Shown here piece by piece: positions 11,820-24,172 of a DNA stretch of 64,000 nucleotides. The notes under the pieces are model-generated. The model ran no database searches, was not told where the DNA came from, and was given only the letters and a program-made list of their open reading frames with translations. Origin of the DNA: Branchiostoma lanceolatum (taxonomy: Eukaryota; Chordata; Leptocardii; Amphioxiformes; Branchiostomatidae); the NCBI RefSeq assembly GCF_035083965.1, contig NC_089726.1:14761501-14825500 (forward strand), read 5' to 3'. The position numbers and the translations under genes are program-made. Position 1 is the stretch's first letter, and the number at the start of each line of letters is the position of its first letter.

Positions 11820-14800
11820 TCAGGGTCCTCTCTTTTCTTGTTTCACACTGGTGGGCTTGTCAGAGGTCCTGCGAAAACAGAACACACTGTTTTAACATGA
11901 ACCGTTGAATGATCGGCATATTGTTAAATATGTATGTACCCAAAAAGACTTGCTAGTATCAGATTTTGCTTTGTTATGCATAATGCAAATTTTTCAACAC
12001 TTTGGGACTGGATCTGTCTCAGAAATTTAACCAACTTATGATCAGAAGACACAGTGTAAATCAGCACCTATCTCATCTCTTAAGAAGGGACGATCCAGAC
12101 AAATGTACTCACCCATTAGTGCTATCCTTATTCAGGTTCACATACAGCTCAGCTTTGTTTCCTTCAGCGGTCAGCCTGCCTGCAAACTCACAGTGCCGAG
12201 AGGCGTATCTACTGTTGATCCTACTGGTCCAGATGGCCAGTAGGGACGGCTGTCCACCTTAGGGACAGAAGTGTGGTCATGTTAATGTAAAAGCAGTATC
12301 CACACTACCCTAGCAGTGAAATATTTCATTAAGATATTTGTCCATTGGAATGCTTAGATATATGTATCATAAAATTTATTCCTGGTAACATAACTGATTC
12401 ATAGCCACAAGAAATTGATCACAAGGCTAATGCTTGAAAGACAATTTTAGTTTACAAAGCATATGTAGTATTCTTAACCTTTTCAATCTCGACTACACCC
12501 AGGATTCTGGACACCGGCCTGGCTCAGAGCATCTGCACACAAAACCTCCCCAAACTAATTTTTGCCATGAACCTATTAGCTTCAGTCTCATGAGTAACAA
12601 ATGTATACCTTGTTGTTTTCCTTGTGAATCTTCCAGAGAAGTCTTGAGTTTCTTGATGGGCGGTGAGGACACCTCGGTCTGCTGCCTGTGTCTAAAGTGG
12701 TCGTTGTTGGTGTTCCCTACCTCAAAGTCTGACCTCTCTCTTTCTGACATGGCCTTGTATCTGGATATTAAACACCAAACACACAACGACAATTATTTCT
12801 CAAGTTTGCACATTTGCTTTTGCATGTAAAACAGTTTCTTCAGACATATACAGTGAATCTGGTACAAGCTGGTATGTTACACCAAAGGGCGGTTATACCA
12901 GCATAGATACAGATATCTTGAAATGTTTGCGGTCGTTTTATTTTTGCTGTGACATCTCCATCGTGAATTTACAACAGTATGAAAACAGACTTCCAAAGTA
13001 TTACTGCCAGTGTATTACAGAACTGTTTTGCCCGCAAACTTAAAACACCACAAAAATCCCCGTCTACCACAAAATAAAGTCCCTGCTAAAATAAATGAAT
13101 TTACAATAATTCTCATAGTTTCACCTCTGTATCTCCTGCCAAGCCAGCTCAGCTGTGCTTTGCTCTGTCATCACCCTCTCCTCCTTAACTACCACTTCCT
13201 CCTTCTTTCCTGCCTTCCTTGAACTTTCCTTGGCCTCCTCTGCCGGTCTTCTTATCTCCTGTAGACACTCCAAGACTTTCTGGTGATTGACGGATGTGGA
13301 GGCGTGAGCTCGTAAAAGGGTGTCCAGCTCCGCCCACATCTGTCTGTACTGCTCATCCCTGTGGAACAGCAGCAAAAAGAAGTCTTGAATGACAGTGTTC
13401 AGTGTTCACCATCCTAAAATTAACTTTAACACTAGAGGATTAGTCATTTTCTTTACATCTTGCAATCTTCACTGATTGTTACATTGTAGCATCAAGGTAT
13501 AGTGCTTCAGCCATTATGGCTTTGATGTCATTTTCATCTTCAAACATTGATAACATTGATAGAATTTTCATCCTATTGAACAAACAAAGGATGGCCCTAG
13601 TGTGAATATACAAAATGTAATAATGGAATGACAGCCTGCCTTTCTTTATCTTTGTATCAAAACATCCTGTTAGGAATTCTGATATCCTAAATACAAGAAT
13701 TTCACCATCTTTAATTCATTGTACTCCACTCCATCAGTTGCTAACGTAGCTCACCTCTTGGGTCCCTTCCCCCTGGTGCCCATGGCAGGGATGGGGAGGG
13801 GTTCACTCCGGGACTCCATTCCCACCAAGTGATAGATTGACTGTTTCAACAAACAATCATCAGAACAACATAAATATCATCACCTGAACTCAAAAAAGAC
13901 ACAGTAAATTCAAATGCCGCCTATCAGACTCAGGGAAAATGAAACCTACCTTCTGACATTCCACAACTTCATCCTCTGTCAGTTCTGCCTTAGTGATGAG
14001 TGTTGGTAATGGATCAATGTGCTGGGAATCAGGAGTATAGACATATTTCAGTCAACCTTTGGCATGCTATATGATGTACAAAACTTACATAAATACCCCA
14101 TTTTGTATGTTAAAGGCCACTCCCACAACTGGGCTATGTGTTTTACTTGTCTTGAAGTATTTACATTGAAAAAGTATGTGTACTCTTACATGATTATCTC
14201 ACTGGAACAACATCACTGTTTGTTTTCTCTACATCTTCGCAGGGAGCATAACAGTAATAACCATAAAACTGACTCACAGAGGCCATGTTGAAGATGATGG
14301 TGTCACTGATGACCAAGGGCCAGTAGCGGGTAGTTCTTTCTAATACAGCAGCAGCTATAGAAACACAAAAACAATGAAATACATCTTAAACTATGTGAAA
14401 AGCCTTGAAGCTGAACAATGATAACAGAAAGACAACATGAATGCAATATCCAACAATGGCTATGAACTGTAAGGCTTCTGACCTTCCTTTGCTGGGAGGA
14501 TGTGCCCCTCCTGTGGAACAGGGAACGGCATCAGTCTGTTTTCCTTCATGAAATCCCCGTAGTCCTGGATCGAGACAGAAATCAGTGTCAGATCTACACA
14601 GCAGATGTACAAAGCACAAAGTTACTGCTATTGTGGAAGATGAAAGCCAACTGACATGTAGATGTACCCAGCATTCTGTATGTTGAACGTACCGTTATTC
14701 TGTAGTCTGTGACCCTCCCCCCAGTCCCCTCACTGATGGAAGGGGGGTCCTCCAGGGGGGATCTTCCCGTCCCCAGGCAGTGAAGGAAGATTTCCCCTCC

Positions 14801-17800
14801 ATGGCTGGCCAGCATGTGGGAGATGACCTTGGAGCCAGACTTCCTCGGCTGTTCCAGCATCACTGCTCTACCTGAGGAACACAGAGAAAACATTCTTTAG
14901 ACAACCTTTAGATGCATTCTGTAAGATGTAAAGCTTTCCTTTGCCCTTATCTATTCCAAAGCAGTTGAAAACCAAAGCTTGCTACATACTTGCCACAAGA
15001 TATTAATCATTAGCCTGGAGTCCAGCCTTGTTAGCTTTGGTCCGCCCCCAATGTCGCTACCCCGCCAATCTTGTTGGGCTGGACTCCAGGCTAATAAATC
15101 CTACTAGGGTTTGTAAAAGTAGTATAGTACGTACCATTCAGGAGAAAGTTGGTGAGGCAGGAGGAAGGCCTGCTGTTAACCTGGTGTCAGAAGAAAGGAT
15201 GAGATCTCTTACATCAAAACAAAGCATGTAATAATAACACAAAAAAACATTTTTCACTGCACACATGTTTTGATTGAGACTCTTACTTCTTAACAATTTG
15301 AAAAACGCAATTTGCATTGTATGTTATACATGTATATCAAAGCATTTGTATTTCACTCACATCTGCTGGGGTGATTCTGTACGCTCCTGTGCAGTACTGA
15401 AGCTCTAGTTGAAGGACACACAGAAAACTGGTAAAAAATGGCTCCATGTATGTAATAATATACAACGGTCAACTGTTTACTCTGTGAAAGGCCTTATTCT
15501 AGAAGTCCTTACCAGTAATGCCTGCCAAGACTTTTTGCTCAGTAATAACTTTAAATTGCAGTATGGAATATTGATATTGAATGAATGAATGAATGATATT
15601 TATGACATTTGTATAATTACCTTTAATAAATGATGCAAACAAATACTGTATTTTCTTACCGATAATATTAGTCTTAGGAGTACACCACTTCAAGATGACA
15701 GTCTCTCTGCCAAAACTGTCCTTACTGCAGGCAAACCCACTGGAGTCATAGCCTGCAACACAGCATGTTATTCCTCTTATAAAATCCTACAACAGTACTA
15801 GTTAAATAGTCTAATCATCTAACTCACAACTGGTCTCTTGTGTACATGTATGGTGCTTGTGTATCTTGAATGGTTTTGCTATTACATTACCAATTATAAA
15901 GACACAACTTGCTTTTGAAACTTTGTTTTCATTCATAACCTATTGACACTCAAATTTACAATGTACATTTTGCTGACAGGAATGTTTTGCTTTGACCGTG
16001 AACTTGCTGCCATTTGCAACATTTTCACACTTTATTTTTCTTAAAACCATCCCCATGGGTTTTATTTTCAGGGATGACAGGATTCATTCTATCAAATTAA
16101 TGCACTCTTTTAACAATGTTTAAATTGTAAGTTCTCCATTTCAATAGCTATGTCTATGTTTTTGTTGTTCTGGTTTATACATAATGTTAGTGACTTATCA
16201 AACTGCACACAGACACACACTAGACAAACAGCCCCGGACAGGGTCCCAGCACCCGGCACCTACACCTACCTTGTGACGTGCTGCCTGCTCCGTAAGGCAG
16301 CCCATGAGGAGGTAAGAAAACAGGTTCAAAGGGCTTAAAAAACAGGAAGCGCCATGCACAAGTCATGCACAAGTAACAACACCATAACACAATGCAGTCA
16401 CAACACACCCAAAGCCACATGCATGTTGATATCTTCATACTTTAAATGGCACATAGTGAGATGACAACATGTGCTGTTACATTACAGCACAGAGAGACAA
16501 TGTTTACATAACTTACACAGCCTCTTCACAGTTAGGTGAGATTATCATGGACCTTACTTTGGCAATAAATGATAGCAACAAACGGTTCATACCCATTTTA
16601 AGGATCTCGATGTGTGCGTCTTTACTGTGCAAAATCTCCACATCATAATTTGCTGAGGTAGACGCATTTTGCTCCTCCTAGACGAAATATGACAAGATTT
16701 AGTGTAAAAAAAACAGGTATAATAACTGCTCTTCAAGTTGATTAAAATGTGCCTATCTTGAAATAGAATGAAATCACCATTACTACTTTCAGTATTTGTT
16801 GACTCTTTTATTCTTATCAAATGATTTTAATTTTTGGCAATAAAACATCAGCACTCCAAATGCTGTAATACAGTGCCGCTACAAAGTTCTGGAATCGTAT
16901 TATGTTATATAATCACAAGGGTATATATTTCCTCATACATGAATGTGAAGAGTTGATACTAGAGGTACTGTCTACCTTCATGGGGATGCCTGTGATGGTG
17001 GTGGAGGTCAGGTGGAAGTGCTTCTGCACCAGTAAGGCCAGCTTAGCTGCAATGTGCCTGCCTGAGTGCACCGAATGGACCTCACAGGACAACAGAGAGG
17101 ACACCTAGCAGAAACAGTGACATTAAACTTTTATCATATAAATAGTAGAAATAAAAATATAGAATGCTCTTGGACAGTTGGCACTTTACAATACTAAAGA
17201 TACAGTTGTAGCAATCCATGATTTTGTGTATACAGTGTAGTTATGATGACATGTCTATGAACCTGACCTCTTTGTTTGGTTCATCTTGTATGTTGTTGTC
17301 CGCCCCCACAGGGACAGTGTGGATCAGCACCAGTTCACAATGGGTGATGGGTAACCTGTCGATAGAGAAACAGATTGTGTTGTTGACTGTAATGTACTGT
17401 CAATTGTGACTTGGCTTAATTCTCGCGTTTTTCGTGGTGGTCACTCTTCCGTGAATTCATTGCACTGTGAATAAGTCTCCATCTTTTGACTACAGTACTA
17501 CAGAATCATCTCAACAGCAAATTTATAACTCACAGAAAACCTCCTTTTCCCTCCTACAGCAAAATCTAACCACCGCAACAGTTTCATGATTTACAGCTCC
17601 AGAAAGTGTGGAGAAATGTACAGTTTAAAGTTTACTGTATAAAAAACAAACTAGAAACCAGCAGCACCATTTACCAGAAATGCCTGTCTTGGAATATCTA
17701 ATTTGTGTTTATGGTTGTAACCACTCTCACATCCAAATCTTTCTGAGAAAAGGAGCTGACTATTTATATGTAATCTTCATACATCAACGTGTAGTCATTA

Positions 17801-19774
17801 ATTGTCAAATATGGCATTGCATTGAACAAACCTGTTGAAAAAAAACATAATGACATCTGGTGGACAATCAAAATGTTCCAAAGGCTGTCTGAATATAGAA
17901 ATGATACTCACTTATCAGCTGCTTCTGCAATCTTGTTGTGCTGTACTATGGCCTCCTGCATGCACTCCTCCAACATTTGGATGTGGCCTTGGCTAGGAGA
18001 GAAAAACAAAATGTACACAAATAGTTAGCCTGCCATAGGAAGTAATCACACAAAGCTGGTATATTATGCCAAAGGGTAGTTAATATACCCTAGCTAGCCC
18101 CTCTCCTTCAACGTGCTTAAGGGGACTCCCATTTTACGTCCCTGCCATAAGACAGAGCAGCCCAAACCAAGATGTCCTGACCCGGAACTGGGGTCTCCAA
18201 GTTACCAACTATGTAATTGGAACCAGAAACTCAACCGTGAGGCTGCTACCAGTTGAGCCACAGGGACATTCCTCGATATACAGATAGCTAATTTGTACTT
18301 GTGAGCTACTTGATACTACCTTTTCACAGTGGTGATGCAGACCACCCTGCCCTTGTTCACTACTGGTTCCTCTGGATCTGCCAGGGAGGCCTTGTGTTCC
18401 AACTGCTTCTCACTGCCCTCACATAGGGACTCCACAGCCATGGCCAGACCATGCATCACGCTGCAGTTCTCAGCATCATCTGACTCCGAAGGTGGCCCAA
18501 CAACAGCAAGGCCTTGAAGAACCTGTGTGTGAAATAGTAAGGATTAAAACCCAGGGGAAAAGGCTAGTAGAAGTTTCTAGCCTCCAGTCCAACACTTTTA
18601 CATGTTGCTTTGGTCCACAATCAACGGTCTCTACTCTACTGACAACACTGGGTAGTGGGTACCATTACCATTCAAAGTTGGCAGAGTAGCGACCGTTGGG
18701 GGTAGACCAAAGCTAACAAGGCTGGACTCCAGGCAACTAAGTTTCATGAATAGTCCTATCATTATCATTAGGTGTACGTAGTGTAACGTACATGTACTTA
18801 CATTAGATAAAGACTGCTCCTCTTCCACCCAGCTGTTTAGAGGCCTGGCTTCTGTGTCAGTGATCACAAATTTCAGCTACAGTTGGGAAGTAAGAGCATT
18901 TTGGTTACAATGACCAGGATGATATCTATATGATGCTATATAATCATACAGCAATCTAACATAAAAGTAACATTCTTTATTTGTAAAATTTCTGACCAGA
19001 CAAGCTATCAAATTCCACTAGAATATTTCTGTGTGCAAATTTTACTTCCATAAAACAAATCAATGGGGTATGCAGGTCTGTCTCTAAACAGCACCTATTG
19101 TTTCCACAAATGTTGTGACATACTTACTAGTTTGTCTCTGGACCTGGGTGGGTAGACATCGTACACGACCCTGGCATATTCAGAGGCTGCCTCCACAGTG
19201 CAGGTCCACAGAGACTTGGCCAGGGGTGCCAGTGGGATGATTCCTGGGGCTGCACGGGACTGCTGGGGACACATAGTATGGATTAAGATGTCGCGTCGGA
19301 CAAGTACACAAAGGGATCACTTGAGTGAATAATGTTAAAACTAAATCTACAAGTGAACTTTAATCTCATGATCCAGATCATCCGGGAACCTGATGGATAA
19401 ATGCAGCTGCAGGAAGTTTCAACGACTGCAGATGTAGAAAACAGTAAATGATTGTCATTCATGGTGTCACAAGCATTCTAAACTCAGAGTCAGAGGTAAC
19501 GGTATGTCACTTTTCTCAGTAAACCCAACTGTATTCAGTGTGACACTGATGTTGGTTGATACGTGCACTAGATTATGTGTCTCCTTTCATCTTTTAGACA
19601 TTAACTATCCAGTGTACACACAACGCACAACTACAACCTCCAACTTACCTTTGGGAGAATGTCGAAGTCCACAGTCTGCCCACATGGCTCTGACATGAAA
19701 GGACTGTGGTCCAAGATGACGACCGTTTTGTGGGATGACGGGAAGATCTTAGGCGCGCTACCTTCGGCTGCCAT
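11820..19774 (-). CDS. INTS13: Integrator complex subunit 13 (asunder)
   Basis: Twenty coding exons, all phases consistent, about 726 aa (human 706): 19774-19649, 19262-19128, 18876-18802, 18522-18320, 17992-17912, 17355-17268, 17104-16976, 16677-16593, 15752-15660, 15404-15361, 15180-15135, 14871-14693, 14564-14483, 14354-14278, 14021-13950, 13840-13755, 13358-13125, 12760-12609, 12257-12113, 11868-11820. Diagnostic matches to human include SHKTVVILDHSPFM at the start, CEVHSVHSGRH with TSTTITGIPMK, KWCTPKTNII, LEQPRKSGSKVISHM with GGEIFLH, and a C-terminal SRINS...HCEFAGRL segment. The protein belongs to a nuclear complex that processes snRNA 3' ends and attenuates transcription; asunder also acts in dynein recruitment at mitosis. 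The N-terminal part forms a VWA-like fold in the family; a basic SPPIKKLK patch in exon 18 looks like a nuclear signal. Exon 2 has a tandem CAGCAG acceptor. Confidence 0.97.
12868..12902. repeat. 35-bp imperfect palindrome related to the SINE tail
   Basis: GCTGGTATGTTACACC and its near inverted copy GGTTATACCAGC face each other across AAAGGGC. A close relative sits at 47173-47208 and another forms the 3' end of the SINE at 18050. It lies in an INTS13 intron. Confidence 0.6.
12910..13112. mobile_element. Copy of a dispersed TTTACAGTA-end MITE family
   Basis: A GCGGTCGTTTTATTTTTGC start, a GTGAATTTAC middle, then ACACCACAAAAATCCCC and AATAAATGAATTTAC. The same order of motifs recurs at 17420-17606, 51303-51482 and, shorter, 55586-55743. 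No coding capacity. Diverged, so boundaries are approximate. Confidence 0.55.
15010..15094. mobile_element. 85-bp hairpin MITE (TTAGCCTGGAGTCCAGCC arms)
   Basis: Perfect 18-bp arms TTAGCCTGGAGTCCAGCC and GGCTGGACTCCAGGCTAA enclose about 49 bp. A longer relative with the same arms is at 18578-18737. It lies in the intron between INTS13 exons 11 and 12, so its promoter-independent hairpin would be in the pre-mRNA. Confidence 0.85.
17420..17606. mobile_element. Copy of the dispersed TTTACAGTA-end MITE family
   Basis: TTTTTCGTGGTGGTCAC, CCGTGAATTCATTGCACTGT, a TCTCCATCTTTTGACTACAG segment and ACCACCGCAACAG follow the motif order seen at 12910 and 51303. Lies in an INTS13 intron (exon 5 to 6). 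No coding capacity. Confidence 0.55.
18050..18270 (-). mobile_element. tRNA-derived SINE
   Basis: Read on the minus strand, the 5' end CCTGTGGCTCAACTGGTAGC matches a tRNA A-box region, followed after about 30 bp by a B-box-like GGTTCCAAT. The non-tRNA body continues to a palindromic tail (GGTATATTAACTACCC...AATATACCAGC). It is diverged and does not look like a functional tRNA gene. It lies in INTS13 intron 4. Confidence 0.7.
18578..18737. mobile_element. Longer MITE with the same arms as 15010-15094
   Basis: Begins TAGCCTCCAGTCCAACAC...GCTTTGGTC and ends GACCAAAGCTAACAAGGCTG followed by GACTCCAGGC, giving inverted arms of roughly 45 bp. The inner part differs from the 85-bp copy, so the two share ends but not length. 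Lies in the intron between INTS13 exons 3 and 4. Confidence 0.75.
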
Positions 19775-20356
19775 AGACCTGTATGTCTTTGTGCAATACA
19801 CAAGAAGATTCAACAGGTCTTATTCTTAGACACAACTTTCAGTTCCGCAGGAGGACACTAGGCGGCCCAACACCTGCCCTCCCACCCCTTTCAAGTGAGT
19901 CTGGTCGTCGCACTTTCAGTACCCCTGCCACTGTCGTATGGCTGCTTAGGTCGCACTAGGTCTGTCAAAGTTTACCTACAGCTATATTGTCAATTTTTCT
20001 GTATGATAAACAGGTCTCCTGTAAACCAAACGTGAGTGAAAGTACAATAACGAGAGCTTGGACACGAAAATTTGTTCATGACAGCGCCATTGCAATCCCA
20101 CTATGCTCTGCGGCTCTCGTTTCCAGTAACATCTATCCACATTTGTGCATTTGTGCGCGTAAATAGCAGAATTGTTAAATTAAGCTAACAATATATTGAT
20201 CAATGTTGTTAGTGTAATGCTGAAATTCAATACAGTTAAGCACAGACAATACAGAAAGTACAATTTGGTCATAAAAATATGTTTTCTGAACTAAAGGTTA
20301 AAGGTTAATTATGCTCTTGTTCCCAGGTTCCGTCGTGTTGGTAACAGTCAAACAAA
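19775..20356. promoter_or_regulatory. Shared divergent promoter interval of INTS13 and EFCAB10
   Basis: The two start codons are 582 bp apart and point away from each other, so both promoters and both 5' UTRs must share this DNA. No TATA box is evident at either end. A GCCATTGCAATCCCA stretch near 20086 is CCAAT-like. Bidirectional use is inferred from geometry only. Confidence 0.7.
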
Positions 20357-22263
20357 ATGGCAGCACCAAGGGAAGAAGAGGCCAGAGCCTACCTAGAAGA
20401 ACACAAAATAATCGAGCTTTTCAACAACCTTACGGCCCAACTTGTGTACAGCAGACCGGGTGAGTGTAGTCTGTGCTTAAATTTCGTTTTTGTTGTACAA
20501 AGTGGTTGTATGTGTTTTCTTCGGGGCGGTCAAGTTTGAAAATTCTGGACGCTTTCACATCTGGATTCGGAGGGGGGGGGGGGGCATTCGCCCACCGGCC
20601 ACCCTTATAACGCTAATAAGCTTAGGTCAGACACCCCTCGTATGTTGCTTTATGAAATGTTTTTTACTGGCCTTGTGGGGAATATTTTCAGTCTTCACTC
20701 TTCAGTCATAGACTTGTGCATAACATGATAAGAAAACTGCTAATGTTAACTGCATCAAAAATACATTTGTATGTAACGTTACTCATAATGCTTTGTTTTG
20801 GTTTGGTTTGGTTTATGTCTCCGATATCGCGATATAGACCACTACACTTTAGCTTGTTATCATTGTGAACGGTAGTCCAACGGTACACAGCAAAATATTC
20901 TCAAATATAACTTCAAAATATTTTTGACAGATTCCAAATGCTTCCATAACGACTAGATGTCTTAGCATCCACTTAATATTAGCCTCAATCAATGGACTTG
21001 AAACTTTTGCATATCTCGTATATCTATATGATTTGCTTTGCTTACTTTGTATTTTGAAAAATCTTCTGCATTGTCTTTTGTTTTGGTGGCGGCATGAATA
21101 TAAGTCAACAACTTGAGTGTGTACCATGTATTGTTATGGATGTTGCAATGAAAAAAAAGGTACCCAAGGTTCCAAGAGCAGATTAACATCCAACATGTAT
21201 ATGGTATGAAAGCACATGTCATATAACCCACCACCCTCCCTTCCCTGTAGACAACCCTAGACAGTACCTGATACAGTACCTTGAACGGTTACGTACCTCC
21301 AAGCTAAGTCAGCTGGACTATCCTGTCTTGTTTGATGACACCAACCTGCAAGCCTTGTTCGGAATCCTGGACCCCACTAGGAAGGGCTTCATCACATTGG
21401 AAGAGTACAAACACGGTAAGGAAATGGACTCAATTCTTTGACATTAAGTACCAGTCTCAGTTCTACAGTTCACATAGCTTATCAATGACTGTTCTTCTGT
21501 TCAAAAAGTTGACTGAAATACACAGGGTGCTTGAGGATTTCTGTGTAGAAACAGGAGGCAATACAGTCCTGGGGTGGGGGTGGGGGAGTTTTACCTGTTC
21601 AACATACATTACCTATTCAACATGCAAGGTTTCTTCCATCATGGACTTTTTTGTTTGAGTTAGTTGAAATCAGTTGCCCCAGTTATCACGTGAGAGCAGT
21701 TCAACATTATTCTGCCATCTTCCAAACACCTCACTCACTCACTCACTCACTCACTCACTCACTCACTCACTCACTCACTCACTCACTCACTCACTCACTC
21801 ACTCACTCACTCACTCACTCACTCACTGTTTAAAAAGATGTTGACATTTCCCGTTGGTTATTTCCTGAAGCAATGGAGAATCTAGGGGCGGTGGACTATG
21901 ACCCACACCCCGTGGGAGCAGATCATGATCAAATCAACATGGACACCTTTGTCAGGGAGGCGTAAGTTACACTTATATATGTGTTTCTTCATTGAGATTT
22001 AGATATCCATAATTGAGTCAGAATTTACCATATTCAGCAGTTTCTACGTAGAACATTATAAATTCCAAGTACAACTACTCTTTTACTTGGCAAAAATTAT
22101 GATTAAAATGCTTTTTTCCTGGTGATTTGCACTGTCACATTTTTCTTGCTTGTTCATGATCATGATCACATTTGTTTAAGCTGTCTGTTTATTGACATGT
22201 TTATCTTGTTTACATCGCAGGAAACATGGTGTAACCAAGTCAACTGCATCTTTCAAGCAGTGA
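20357..22263 (+). CDS. EFCAB10: EF-hand calcium-binding domain-containing protein 10
   Basis: Four coding exons (20357-20459, 21251-21415, 21871-21961, 22221-22263) in phases 1, 1, 2, total 133 aa. The N-terminus MAAPREEEARAYLEEHKI followed by IIELFNNLTAQLVYSRPDNP resembles human EFCAB10, including its RIIa-like dimerisation and docking helices (ARAYLEEHKI, then YLIQYLERLR). The middle matches FDDTNLQALFGILDP of the family. One EF-hand-like loop is visible, DPTRKGFITLEE, with Asp at 1, Gly at 6, Ile at 8 and Glu at 12 but Lys at 5, so calcium affinity may be weak or lost. The family is usually linked to cilia and sperm tails; that is known of relatives, not shown here. It ends with a short KSTASFKQ tail. 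Divergent from INTS13. Confidence 0.93.
21731..21827. repeat. (TCAC)n microsatellite
   Basis: About 24 uninterrupted TCAC units in EFCAB10 intron 2, about 45 bp before the exon 3 acceptor. It also gives a spurious open frame of repeating THSL residues. Confidence 0.97.
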
Positions 22264-22329
22264 ACATGAGTACGTGTGGAGAAATGACAGGTGTTGTTTA
22301 AGGCACCTTAAGGCAGAAATTGTGTGATA

Positions 22330-22335
22330 AATAAA
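22330..22335 (+). terminator. EFCAB10: EFCAB10 poly(A) signal
   Basis: AATAAA occurs 67 bp after the EFCAB10 stop, the first such hexamer downstream, giving a short 3' UTR. Confidence 0.7.
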
Positions 22336-22600
22336 GTCATGGTTACACATACATGTGGTAATTTGATATAGAACCTAAACTGTATATATTTGAACTGTTT
22401 TGTATACATTGGATTGACTGGAGTGCAGTCAAAATACAGATATACAGAGGAAACTAATTTAATTGAATCATCAGTGTTCACTCAACAGTTCTTCTCTTAT
22501 GCCCCTTGAAAATGATGCACTACTTTCTAAGGAAACCATACATATATACAAATACAATCACCTTCAGGGATTTCCCGCATTTAGCAGTATATGTACATGT

Positions 22601-23336
22601 ATAGAGTCAATTCCATGTCACCGAGAGGGTTTTCAGATGATATTGCTAATAAGTTTGAACAATTTTAGAGAAAAGACTATTTCAGTCAAAATAATTCCAG
22701 ACCGTTCAAACAATTAGAAATGAAAGTTTGAACATGTTTGAACTCATCTATATATTTTGGAAATATCATGAAAGTATTTGCACAAATATCTCTTTATTTA
22801 GAACAGTTTTCAAACATCTGTGTGATTGTTCTACTGTTGGAACATGTTCCAACATTTTGCATCATTCTCAAAATGGTAGATTTGGGTTATTGCCCCCATA
22901 AAAGTAGGTGCTAATCAGGCTCTATTGTCTGCCTCGGTATATCTTTAGATTTCACATCTGGACACTGGCAACTCTTTTGTCTTTAGGTGTCTATGCATGG
23001 CACCTAGGCCTAATCCCCTATACTTTGAAGGGATGTGTGAATTGCCCTGTTCCCAGCCCACTGACCCAGTTATATCATATTTGTAGAATGTTGGAACATG
23101 TTCAAACAAATAATCAATCTATGTTGCAACAGTTTAGAAACTAATACAAATAATGTGTTCAATGTTGGAAATTTGTTTAACCTGTTGGAACACAGCAGAA
23201 AATATTTGGAACACCAAATAAATGTTGGAAATTGTTCTTAACAGTTACTTATCTCAAATAGATTGTTACAAAGGTTTTGTAAATGTTAGAACAAAAGGCA
23301 ACAAACACCCTCTCGGTAATGTGGAATTGACTCTAT
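22601..23336. mobile_element. 736-bp inverted-repeat element (ATAGAGTCAATTCC ends)
   Basis: ATAGAGTCAATTCCATGTCA followed by CCGAGAGGGT on the left is mirrored on the right by ACCCTCTCGGTAATGTGGAA followed by TTGACTCTAT, with arms of about 30 bp. The interior is AT-rich with repeated TTGGAACATGTTC-like words and no transposase frame. It fills the EFCAB10-methyltransferase gap. Family not recognised. Confidence 0.8.
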
Positions 23337-23939
23337 GTGAAGTATTTGAGGTATTTTGACTATAAAAACTTATGGTTCAGTGGTATGTGTACATATAGTG
23401 TTTGCTCTTTATCAAGGCTGTAGCATATTAAAAGTTATACAACAAGTCACGCTCTGTATTGTTCATTTTAGCAAACTATGACAGAGACTGATAGTCAGAA
23501 TATTACATTCTAGTTTTCAATGGGACTTCATATCATGGTTATTCATTGATTGAACACCTCACAAAACTGCTTTTGAAAGTGTAGACTACTTTTGTTGTGT
23601 GTTTGGTGTATGCTCAGTAGTACTTACAGTCAGGAGAAACTTGTATTTGGGTGGATGTTGGAATGGTTAAGAGTATGGTATTGTCTTTTGTTGTCTGAGT
23701 GATAGAACTGCAGATAGCTTCATGGACCTTCAACATTATGGAAAATCATCATTCCACTGGATCATACCAGACCATGGAGCTTTGGCTAACTTACTAGTAA
23801 GGTGGCCTAGGATTTTAGATATATTTCCCATGTTGGAAACCGTTTGTGCACAGGTTTTAGCACCCACAACATAGGCACCCTTTGCAATTAAATGAAAAAT
23901 GAATTAGATTAAAAAGACATGGAATTTCTGCACCTTTCT

Positions 23940-23945
23940 TTTATT
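23940..23945 (-). terminator. Methyltransferase poly(A) signal
   Basis: Minus-strand AATAAA about 300 bp beyond the ancestral stop of the methyltransferase. The equivalent hexamer survives at 30397-30402 next to the orphan last exon, in matching surroundings, which supports its use. Confidence 0.6.
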
Positions 23946-24172
23946 ACAGAGAGTTTTCTGAAATACAAGAGATTCTGTCACCAAGATCCGTGAGTAACAT
24001 TTTGAGAAAAAAAAGGAAACAAAAATTGTTAAAGGCGTATTTCTTATCACATGTCATTGCCATTATTTTCATGTTTTTGCCAGAAAACGTGACAATCTCT
24101 CATTATTCTTATGTGGCTACACCGGTGATAATGAGAATTAAGATTATAGATTGTCAGTAGATTTAAAGCCTA

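Noticed and set aside
18050-18270. tRNA gene on the minus strand
   Set aside because: A- and B-box-like words exist but the acceptor and anticodon stems do not pair and a long non-tRNA tail follows; it fits a SINE.
21651-21833. Open frame with repeating THSL residues
   Set aside because: It is the translation of the TCAC microsatellite in an intron.
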